In this document: positions 30,988-42,900 of the stretch, one piece after another
Layout of the letters: every line of letters begins with the position of its first letter
Numbering within the stretch: position 1 is the first letter of the stretch
DNA from: Lepidonotus clava
Taxonomy: Eukaryota; Annelida; Polychaeta; Phyllodocida; Polynoidae
Direction: 5' to 3'
Length of the DNA: 64,000 nucleotides
NCBI GenBank assembly: GCA_936440205.1
Contig: OW387136.1
Location: 53,929,718 to 53,993,717, forward strand
Made by a program: the position numbers and the translations under genes
The notes under the pieces: generated by a model
Databases searched by the model: none
Told to the model about the DNA's origin: nothing
What the model saw: only the letters and a program-made list of their open reading frames with translations

Positions 30988-33900
30988 ATGACGGAGCCTC
31001 CCGCGTCCCGCCCTGGAGGAGCGCGGGAAGTACAGCTGGGGACAGCCAAGGTGACCTTCCCGTCCACCTACCTACAGGAGCTGACGTCCTGTAACCACCT
31101 CCTGGAGGACCAGGAGGCCCTGATGGGGGAACTCAACCACAAAGGGTGGGTATAGGCCTTAGGTGGGGACAGACAGGAAGTAGATGGTACATATAAGTAA
31201 CCACCTCCTGGAGGACCAGGAGGCCCTGCTGGGGGAACTCAACCACAAAGGGTGGGTATAGGCCTTAGGTGGGGACAGACAGGAAGTAGATGGTATATAT
31301 AAGTAACCACCTCCTGGAGGACCAGGACACCCTGCTGGGGGAACTCAACCACAAAGGGTGGGTATAGGCCTTAGGTGGGGACAGACAGGAAGTAGATGGT
31401 ATATAGAAGTAACCACCTCCTGGAGGACCAGGACACCCTGCTGGGGGAACTCAACCACAAAGGGTGGGTATAGGCCTTAGGTGGGGACAGACAGGAAGTA
31501 GATGGTATATATAAGTAACCACCTCCTGGAGGACTGGGAGGCCCTACTGAGGGAACTCAACCACAAAGGGTGGGTATAGGGCTTAGGAGGGGACAGACAG
31601 GAAGTAGATGGTATATATAAGTAACCACCTCCTAGAGGACTGGGAGGCCCTACTGAGGGAACTCAACCACAAAGGGTGGGTATAGGGCTTAGGTGGGGAC
31701 AGACAGGAAGTAGATGGTATATATAAGTAACCACCTCCTGGAGGACTGGGAGGCCCTACTGGGGGAACTCAACCACAAAGGGTGGGTATAGGGCTTAGGT
31801 GGGGACAGACAGGAAGTAGATGGTATATATAAGTAACCACCTCCTAGAGGACTGGGAGGCCCTACTGAGGGAACTCAACCACAAAGGGTGGGTATAGGGC
31901 TTAGGAGGGGACAGACAGGAAGTAGATGGTATATATAAGTAACCACCTCCTGGAGGACCAGGACACCCTGCTGGGGGAACTCAACCACAAAGGGTGGGTA
32001 TAGGCCTTAGGTGGGGACAGACAGGAAGTAGATGGTATATATAAGTAACCACCTCCTGGAGGACCAGGACACCCTGCTGGGGGAACTCAACCACAAAGGG
32101 TGGGTATAGGCCTTAGGTGGGGACAGACAGGAAGTAGATGGTATATATAAGTAACCACCTCCTGGAGGACCAGGAGGCCCTGCTGAGGGAACTCAACCAC
32201 AAAGGGTGGGTATAGGCCTTAGGAGGGGACAGACAGGAAGTAGATGGTATATATAAGTAACCACCTCCTGGAGGACCAGGACACCCTGCTGGGGGAACTC
32301 AACCACAAAGGGTGGGTATAGGCCTTAGGTGGGGACAGACAGGAAGTAGATGGTATATATAAGTAACCACCTCCTGGAGGACCAGGAGGCCCTGCTGAGG
32401 GAACTCAACCACAAAGGGTGGGTATAGGGCTTAGGAGGGGACAGACAGGAAGTAGATGGTATATATAAGTAACCACCTCCTGGAGGACCAGGACACCCTG
32501 CTGGGGGAACTCAACCACAAAGGGTGGGTATAGGCCTTAGGTGGGGACAGACAGGAAGTAGATGGTATATATAAGTAACCACCTCCTGGAGGACCAGGAC
32601 ACCCTGCTGGGGGAACTCAACCACAAAGGGTGGGTATAGGCCTTAGGTGGGGACAGACAGGAAGTAGATGGTATATATAAGTAACCACCTCCTGGAGGAC
32701 CAGGAGGCCCTGCTGAGGGAACTCAACCACAAAGGGTGGGTATAGGCCTTAGGAGGGGACAGACAGGAAGTAGATGGTATATATAAGTAACCACCTCCTG
32801 GAGGACCAGGACACCCTGCTGGGGGAACTCAACCACAAAGGGTGGGTATAGGGCTTAGGAGGGGACAGACAGGAAGTAGACGGTATATATAAGTAACCAC
32901 CTCCTGGAGGACCAGGACACCCTGCTGGGGGAACTCAACCACAAAGGGTGGGTATAGGCCTTAGGAGGGGACAGACAGGAAGTAGATGGTATATATAAGT
33001 AACCACCTCCTGGAGGACCAGGACACCCTGCTGGGGGAACTCAACCACAAAGGGTGGGTATAGGCCTTAGGTGGGGACAGACAGGAAGTAGATGGTATAT
33101 ATAAGTAACCACCTCCTGGAGGACCAGGACACCCTGCTGGGGGAACTCAACCACAAAGGGTGGGTATAGGGCTTAGGAGGGGACAGACAGGAAGTAGATG
33201 GTATATATAAGTAACCACCTCCTGGAGGACCAGGACACCCTGCTGGGGGAACTCAACCACAAAGGGTGGGTATAGGCCTTAGGTGGGGACAGACAGGAAG
33301 TAGATGGTATATATAAGTAACCACCTCCTGGAGGACCAGGACACCCTGCTGGGGGAACTCAACCACAAAGGGTGGGTATAGGCCTTAGGAGGGGACAGAC
33401 AGGAAGTAGATGGTACATATAAGTAACCACCTCCTGGAGGACCGGGAGGCCCTGCTGAGGGAACTCAACCACAAAGGGTGTGTATAGGCCTTATGGGGGG
33501 ACAGACAGGAAGTAGACGGTATATATATGTAACCACCTACTGGAGGACCAGGAGGCCCTACTGGGGGAACTCAACCACAAAGGGTGGGTATAGGGCTTAG
33601 GAGGGGACAGACAGGAAGTAGATGGTATATATAAGTAACCACTTCCTGGAGGACCAGGACACCCTGCTAGGGGAACTCAACCACAAAGGGTGGGTATAGG
33701 CCTTAGGTGGGGACAGACAGGAAGTAGATGGTATATATAAGTAACCACCTCCTGGAGGACCAGGACACCCTGCTGGGGGAACTCAACCACAAAGGGTGGG
33801 TATAGGCCTTAGGAGGGGACAGACAGGAAGTAGATGGTATATATAAGTAACCACCTCCTGGAGGACCAGGACACCCTGCTGGGGGAACTCAACCACAAAG

Positions 33901-36900
33901 GGTGGGTATAGGCCTTAGGAGGGGACAGACAGGAAGTAGATGGTATATATAAGTAACCACCTCCTTGAGGACCAGGAGGCCCTGCTGGGGGAACTCAACC
34001 ACAAAGGGTGGGTATAGGCCTTATGGGGGGACAGAAAGGAAGTAGATGGTATATATAAGTAACCACCTCCTGGAGGACCGGGACGCCCTACTGAGGGAAC
34101 TCAACCACAAAGGGTGGGTATAGGCCTTAGGAGGGGACACACAGAAAGTAGATGGTATATATAAGTAACCACCTCCTAGAGGACTGGGAGGCCCTACTGA
34201 GGGAACTCAACCACAAAGGGTGGGTATAGGGCTTAGGAGGGGACAGACAGGAAGTAGATGGTATATATAAGTAACCACCTCCTAGAGGACTGGGAGGCCC
34301 TACTGAGGGAACTCAACCACAAAGGGTGGGTATAGGGCTTAGGTGGGGACAGACAGGAAGTAGATGGTATATATAAGTAACCACCTCCTGGAGGACTGGG
34401 AGGCCCTACTGGGGGAACTCAACCACAAAGGGTGGGTATAGGGCTTAGGTGGGGACAGACAGGAAGTAGATGGTATATATAAGTAACCACCTCCTAGAGG
34501 ACTGGGAGGCCCTACTGAGGGAACTCAACCACAAAGGGTGGGTATAGGGCTTAGGAGGGGACAGACAGGAAGTAGATGGTATATATAAGTAACCACCTCC
34601 TGGAGGACCAGGACACCCTGCTGGGGGAACTCAACCACAAAGGGTGGGTATAGGCCTTAGGTGGGGACAGACAGGAAGTAGATGGTATATATAAGTAACC
34701 ACCTCCTGGAGGACCTGGACACCCTGCTGGGGGAACTCAACCACAAAGGGTGGGTATAGGCCTTAGGTGGGGACAGACAGGAAGTAGATGGTATATATAA
34801 GTAACCACCTCCTGGAGGACCAGGAGGCCCTGCTGAGGGAACTCAACCACAAAGGGTGGGTATAGGGCTTAGGAGGGGACAGACAGGAAGTAGATGGTAT
34901 ATATAAGTAACCACCTCCTGGAGGACCAGGACACCCTGCTGGGGGAACTCAACCACAAAGGGTGGGTATAGGCCTTAGGTGGGGACAGACAGGAAGTAGA
35001 TGGTATATATAAGTAACCACCTCCTGGAGGACCAGGAGGCCCTGCTGAGGGAACTCAACCACAAAGGGTGGGTATAGGGCTTAGGAGGGGACAGACAGGA
35101 AGTAGATGGTATATATAAGTAACCACCTCCTGGAGGACCAGGACACCCTGCTGGGGGAACTCAACCACAAAGGGTGGGTATAGGCCTTAGGTGGGGACAG
35201 ACAGGAAGTAGATGGTATATATAAGTAACCACCTCCTGGAGGACCAGGACACCCTGCTGGGGGAACTCAACCACAAAGGGTGGGTATAGGCCTTAGGTGG
35301 GGACAGACAGGAAGTAGATGGTATATATAAGTAACCACCTCCTGGAGGACCAGGAGGCCCTGCTGAGGGAACTCAACCACAAAGGGTGGGTATAGGCCTT
35401 AGGAGGGGACAGACAGGAAGTAGATGGTATATATAAGTAACCACCTCCTGGAGGACCAGGACACCCTGCTGGGGGAACTCAACCACAAAGGGTGGGTATA
35501 GGGCTTAGGAGGGGACAGACAGGAAGTAGACGGTATATATAAATAACCACCTCCTGGAGGACCAGGACACCCTGCTGGGGGAACTCAACCACAAAGGGTG
35601 GGTATAGGCCTTAGGAGGGGACAGACAGGAAGTAGATGGTATATATAAGTAACCACCTCCTGGAGGACCAGGACACCCTGCTGGGGGAACTCAACCACAA
35701 AGGGTGGGTATAGGCCTTAGGAGGGGACAGACAGGAAGTAGATGGTATATATAAGTAACCACCTCCTGGAGGACCAGGACACCCTGCTGGGGGAACTCAA
35801 CCACAAAGGGTGGGTATAGGGCTTAGGAGGGGACAGACAGGAAGTAGATGGTATATATAAGTAACCACCTCCTGGAGGACCAGGACACCCTGCTGGGGGA
35901 ACTCAACCACAAAGGGTGGGTATAGGCCTTAGGTGGGGACAGACAGGAAGTAGATGGTATATATAAGTAACCACCTCCTGGAGGACCAGGACACCCTGCT
36001 GGGGGAACTCAACCACAAAGGGTGGGTATAGGCCTTAGGAGGGGACAGACAGGAAGTAGATGGTACATATAAGTAACCACCTCCTGGAGGACCGGGAGGC
36101 CCTGCTGAGGGAACTCAACCACAAAGGGTGTGTATAGGCCTTATGGGGGGACAGACAGGAAGTAGACGGTATATATATGTAACCACCTACTGGAGGACCA
36201 GGAGGCCCTACTGGGGGAACTCAACCACAAAGGGTGGGTATAGGGCTTAGGAGGGGACAGACAGGAAGTAGATGGTATATATAAGTAACCACTTCCTGGA
36301 GGACCAGGACACCCTGCTGGGGGAACTCAACCACAAAGGGTGGGTATAGGCCTTAGGTGGGGACAGACAGGAAGTAGATGGTATATATAAGTAACCACCT
36401 CCTGGAGGACCAGGACACCCTGCTGGGGGAACTCAACCACAAAGGGTGGGTATAGGCCTTAGGAGGGGACAGACAGGAAGTAGATGGTATATATAAGTAA
36501 CCACCTCCTGGAGGACCAGGACACCCTGCTGGGGGAACTCAACCACAAAGGGTGGGTATAGGCCTTAGGAGGGGACAGACAGGAAGTAGATGGTATATAT
36601 AAGTAACCACCTCCTGGAGGACCAGGAGGCCCTGCTGGGGGAACTCAACCACAAAGGGTGGGTATAGGCCTTATGGGGGGACAGAAAGGAAGTAGATGGT
36701 ATATATAAGTAACCACCTCCTGGAGGACCGGGACGCCCTACTGAGGGAACTCAACCACAAAGGGTGGGTATAGGCCTTAGGAGGGGACACACAGAAAGTA
36801 GATGGTATATATAAGTAACCACCTCCTAGAGGACTGGGAGGCCCTACTGAGGGAACTCAACCACAAAGGGTGGGTATAGGCCTTAGGTGGGGACAGACAG

Positions 36901-39900
36901 GAAGTAGATGGTATATATAAGTAATCACCTCCTAGAGGACTGGGAGGCCCTGCTGAGGGAACTCAACCACAAAGGGTGGGTATAGGCCTTAGGAGGGGAC
37001 AGACAGGAAGTAGATGGTATATATAAGTAACCACCTCCTGGAGGACCGGGAGGCCCTGCTGAGGGAACTCAACCACAAAGGGTGGGTATAGGCCTTAGGA
37101 GGGGACAGACAGGAAGTAGATGGTACATATAAGTAACCACCTCCTGGAGGACTGGGAGGCCCTACTGGGGGAACTCAACCACAAAGGGTGGGTATAGGGC
37201 TTAGGTGGGGACAGACAGGAAGTAGATGGTATATATAAGTAACCACCTCCTGGAGGACCAGGACACCCTGCTGGGGGAACTCAACCACAAAGGGTGGGTA
37301 TAGGCCTTAGGTGGGGACAGACAGGAAGTAGATGGTATATATAAGTAACCACCTCCTGGAGGACCAGGACACCCTGCTGGGGGAACTCAACCACAAAGGG
37401 TGGGTATAGGCCTTAGGTGGGGACAGACAGGAAGTAGATGGTATATATAAGTAACCACCTCCTGGAGGACCAGGAGGCCCTGCTGAGGGAACTCAACCAC
37501 AAAGGGTGGGTATAGGCCTTAGGAGGGGACAGACAGGAAGTAGATGGTATATATAAGTAACCACCTCCTGGAGGACCAGGACACCCTGCTGGGGGAACTC
37601 AACCACAAAGGGTGGGTATAGGCCTTAGGTGGGGACAGACAGGAAGTAGATGGTATATATAAGTAACCACCTCCTGGAGGACCAGGAGGCCCTGCTGAGG
37701 GAACTCAACCACAAAGGGTGGGTATAGGGCTTAGGAGGGGACAGACAGGAAGTAGATGGTATATATAAGTAACCACCTCCTGGAGGACCAGGACACCCTG
37801 CTGGGGGAACTCAACCACAAAGGGTGGGTATAGGCCTTAGGTGGGGACAGACAGGAAGTAGATGGTATATATAAGTAACCACCTCCTGGAGGACCAGGAC
37901 ACCCTGCTGGGGGAACTCAACCACAAAGGGTGGGTATAGGCCTTAGGTGGGGACAGACAGGAAGTAGATGGTATATATAAGTAACCACCTCCTGGAGGAC
38001 CAGGAGGCCCTGCTGAGGGAACTCAACCACAAAGGGTGGGTATAGGCCTTAGGAGGGGACAGACAGGAAGTAGATGGTATATATAAGTAACCACCTCCTG
38101 GAGGACCAGGACACCCTGCTGGGGGAACTCAACCACAAAGGGTGGGTATAGGGCTTAGGAGGGGACAGACAGGAAGTAGACGGTATATATAAGTAACCAC
38201 CTCCTGGAGGACCAGGACACCCTGCTGGGGGAACTCAACCACAAAGGGTGGGTATAGGCCTTAGGAGGGGACAGACAGGAAGTAGATGGTATATATAAGT
38301 AACCACCTCCTGGAGGACCAGGACACCCTGCTGGGGGAACTCAACCACAAAGGGTGGGTATAGGCCTTAGGTGGGGACATACAGGAAGTAGATGGTATAT
38401 ATAAGTAACCACCTCCTGGAGGACCAGGACACCCTGCTGGGGGAACTCAACCACAAAGGGTGGGTATAGGGCTTAGGAGGGGACAGACAGGAAGTAGATG
38501 GTATATATAAGTAACCACCTCCTGGAGGACCAGGACACCCTGCTGGGGGAACTCAACCACAAAGGGTGGGTATAGGCCTTAGGTGGGGACAGACAGGAAG
38601 TAGATGGTATATATAAGTAACCACCTCCTGGAGGACCAGGACACCCTGCTGGGGGAACTCAACCACAAAGGGTGGGTATAGGCCTTAGGAGGGGACAGAC
38701 AGGAAGTAGATGGTACATATAAGTAACCACCTCCTGGAGGACCGGGAGGCCCTGCTGAGGGAACTCAACCACAAAGGGTGTGTATAGGCCTTATGGGGGG
38801 ACAGACAGGAAGTAGACGGTATATATATGTAACCACCTACTGGAGGACCAGGAGGCCCTACTGGGGGAACTCAACCACAAAGGGTGGGTATAGGGCTTAG
38901 GAGGGGACAGACAGGAAGTAGATGGTATATATAAGTAACCACTTCCTGGAGGACCAGGACACCCTGCTAGGGGAACTCAACCACAAAGGGTGGGTATAGG
39001 CCTTAGGTGGGGACAGACAGGAAGTAGATGGTATATATAAGTAACCACCTCCTGGAGGACCAGGACACCCTGCTGGGGGAACTCAACCACAAAGGGTGGG
39101 TATAGGCCTTAGGAGGGGACAGACAGGAAGTAGATGGTATATATAAGTAACCACCTCCTGGAGGACCAGGACACCCTGCTGGGGGAACTCAACCACAAAG
39201 GGTGGGTATAGGCCTTAGGAGGGGACAGACAGGAAGTAGATGGTATATATAAGTAACCACCTCCTTGAGGACCAGGAGGCCCTGCTGGGGGAACTCAACC
39301 ACAAAGGGTGGGTATAGGCCTTATGGGGGGACAGAAAGGAAGTAGATGGTATATATAAGTAACCACCTCCTGGAGGACCGGGACGCCCTACTGAGGGAAC
39401 TCAACCACAAAGGGTGGGTATAGGCCTTAGGAGGGGACACACAGAAAGTAGATGGTATATATAAGTAACCACCTCCTAGAGGACTGGGAGGCCCTACTGA
39501 GGGAACTCAACCACAAAGGGTGGGTATAGGCCTTAGGTGGGGACAGACAGGAAGTAGATGGTATATATAAGTAATCACCTCCTAGAGGACTGGGAGGCCC
39601 TGCTGAGGGAACTCAACCACAAAGGGTGGGTATAGGCCTTAGGAGGGGACAGACAGGAAGTAGATGGTATATATAAGTAACCACCTCCTGGAGGACCGGG
39701 AGGCCCTGCTGAGGGAACTCAACCACAAAGGGTGGGTATAGGCCTTAGGAGGGGACAGACAGGAAGTAGATGGTACATATAAGTAACCACCTCCTGGAGG
39801 ACCGGGAGGCCCTGCTGAGGGAACTCAACCACAAAGGGTGTGTATAGGCCTTATGGGGGGACAGACAGGAAGTAGACGGTATATATATGTAACCACCTAC

Positions 39901-42900
39901 TGGAGGACCAGGAGGCCCTACTGGGGGAACTACGACAAGGGGAGGATTGTAGTATAGGCCTTATTAGGGGACCGGCCGGAAGTAGATGGTATATGGCAGG
40001 AACAAGTAGTGAAGTGATAACAATTGCTAATTGCTGATCAGTTAGGCTTTTTTTAATAGCTGTAGCCCAAAACTGTGATTGAAATGCTTCAGAACTTTAG
40101 ATAACAAGTATTATTTATAAATTGATCACAAATATGGTAGCCAGCCCATTCTGGGGAGTTGTGACGTCATCTGCACAACGTCTATACATGACGACATCTG
40201 AAATAAAATCTTTGCAGATCGAAAATTAATATGTTCGCAGTACATGGTATCAATACGGCCCAAAAAGAACATCAAGTTGTTGGGACCCTGACAGGTGATA
40301 TTGATCTCTTTTCCCGCTGCAGGTACCTGTTTGTGCGTGGGCTGCATGCCCCGGAGGACGTGCTCCAGGCCCGCCTGGCCGTCCTCGACCACATCCGGAG
40401 ATCAGGCCAGGACAAACTGGACAGAGGTCAGCCCTTGGAGTCAGGGGTACTGGACAGTCGCTGTGGTAGGGGCTGCATCCCCAACATGGAGGTAGGTCAG
40501 GGGGTCAGGGGGTCAGGGTCAGGACATCAGGGGGTCAGGGGTTGGACCAGGACAAACTGGACAGTGATCAGCCCTGGGAGTCAGGGGTACTGGACAGTCG
40601 CTGTGGTAGGGGCTGCATCCCCAACATGGAGGTCGGTCAGGGGGTCAGGGGGTCAGGGTCAGGACATCAGGGGGTCTGGGGTTGGACCAGGACAAACTGG
40701 ACAGTGATCAGCCCTGGGAGTCAGGGGTACTGGACAGCCGCTGTGGTAGGGGCTGCATCCCCAATATGGAGGTAGGTCAGGGGGTCAGGGGGTCAGGGTC
40801 AGGACATCAGGGGGTCAGGGGTTGGACCAGGACAAACTGGACAGTGATCAGCCCTGGGAGTCAGGGGTACTGGACAGTCGCTGTGGTAGGGGCTGCATCC
40901 CCAACATGGAGGTAGGTCAGGGGGTCAGGGGGTCAGGGTCAGGACATCCGGGGGTCAGGGGTTGGACCAGGACAAACTGGACAGTGATCAGCCCTGGGAG
41001 TCAGGGGTACTGGACAGCCGCTGTGGTAGGGGCTGCATCCCCAATATGGAGGTAGGTCAGGGGGTCAGGGTCAGGACATCAGGGGGTCAGGGGTTGGACC
41101 AGGACAAACTGGACAGTGATCAGCCCTGGGAGTCAGGGGTACTGGACAGCCGCTGTGGGAGGGGCTGCATCCCCAATATGGAGGTAGGTCAGGGGGTCAA
41201 GGGGTCAGAGGGTCAGAGGTTCTGGGATCCAGGGGTCAGAGGATTAAGGGTCAAGAGAAGTCAGAGGTTCAGGGATCAGGGTTCAGCCTGTAGAAAGGAA
41301 TGCATCCCCAACATGAAGGTAGCTCAGGGGTCAAGGAAACAGGGGTCAGGGGGTCATGGGGTCTAGGGGTCCGGGGGCCAGGGGGTCAGGAATCTGAGGT
41401 TCAGGGATCCAGGGGTCAGAGGATCAAGGGTCAAGAGAAGTCAGAGGTTCAGGGGTCAGGGGGTCAGGGATCAGCCTGTAGAAAGGAAAGCATCCCCAAC
41501 ATGGAGGTAGCTCAGGGAGCAGGGGGTCAGGGGTCAGGGATCTGGGGTCCAGGGGTCTGGTCAAGGGTCAGAGACCTAGGGGTTGTGCTGGGACCAACTG
41601 GACATCAGTCAGCCGTGGCCTGACAGCCACTGCACGGAGGGCTGCAACACCAACATGAGGTAGGGTCAGGGGGTCAGAAAGTAAGGGGTCAGGGGGACAG
41701 GGGTCAGGGGCTTAGCTGTGGGGGGAGGTAGGAGGTAGGCTGAGTGGACAGGGTTCAGGGGGTCAGTGCTCCAGGGTCTTTGGATCAGAGTGTCAGGGGG
41801 TTAGGGGATCAGCAATGGGAGTTGATTGTGCTGGACAGCCATTTGGCAAGGACTGCATCCTCAACATGGAGGTAAGTCAGGGATCATGGAGTCAAGGGGT
41901 CAGAAAGCCAAGGGTCAAGGGTGAGGGGGTCAAGGAAGACTAGGGGCCAGGGTGTCAGGGTTTATGAATTGGACTCAGCAGTGCTGGACCAAATAGTACC
42001 TTTAACACTACAAATGTTCAATCTACAATGAGAACCCCTTTTGTGGTACAGTGAAGAAATGTTCTGTCCCTACAGGGGGATGTGTCGGTCACACACCAAG
42101 AACAAGTACAACAGGTACTGGAGGGCCCAAGACGTAAGTAATGGTATTCTTGTATTAAAGCACCTTAAAAGCACCTTTTTTTTAGGTGATTAAAGGGGGG
42201 CACAAACTCTGATAACTATGTAAATAAATTCCGCTTAGGCCTATATTAGATAATAAAACATAGAATAATATTAAAAGCACAATTTTGGTAACAAAATAAT
42301 GGAAATATTTTCATCTCTTTTGGAATCCTACTGAATTTAAGCTAGTTTTCATGGCTAGTACTTTATCACTGAACTCTTAGAATGTATTTCTATATTGATC
42401 TCAGTTTTCAAAATCTGATCAATCATATTAAGTTGGGCCCTTTTAAAAGTGTAAGTGTATTGACTGATTTTTTGACAAGCATCAAAAACGGTTACCAAAT
42501 ATTCTAGATTAAATTGAAGTTGAAAAGTATTCTTATCAGAAATTAAAAAATTAAAACATGTGAAATGGACAAAGTTTGGACTGTCACATCCTAGGATGTG
42601 TTATTATATCCTCCATTCATTCTTTCATCCAGCCACCGAGATCTTCCGCCGTTTATTTGGAGAAGAGGTGAAAACGTTTGATTACAAATGGCTAAGGTAA
42701 CTTGAAAAGCTTTCCAAACTTGTTTGAAAGAACTGAGGTATCCACAGTAGAATTGCCACATTAGTATTTTGAACACTTGTCCTTACATTAAGTACTGCAC
42801 ATTTCCCCCTAAACTTTTATCGCAAGGTGATGGGACCTTCCCCTGACTTCATTATAACAAATACTCTGTAGACCCTTTCTGTATTACCTTTCCGTGGTAC

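Noticed and set aside
31091-39996. CRISPR-like array
   Set aside because: The units are head-to-tail copies of the whole 106 bp with no distinct spacers, and the unit contains exon sequence; it is a minisatellite in a eukaryotic intron.
40231-41623. A set of overlapping open frames with repeats (DQDKLDSDQPWESG...) that could be a repetitive protein
   Set aside because: They are read-through of exon 2 and its tandem copies. Splice sites and phase tie 40323-40491 to the PhyH gene.
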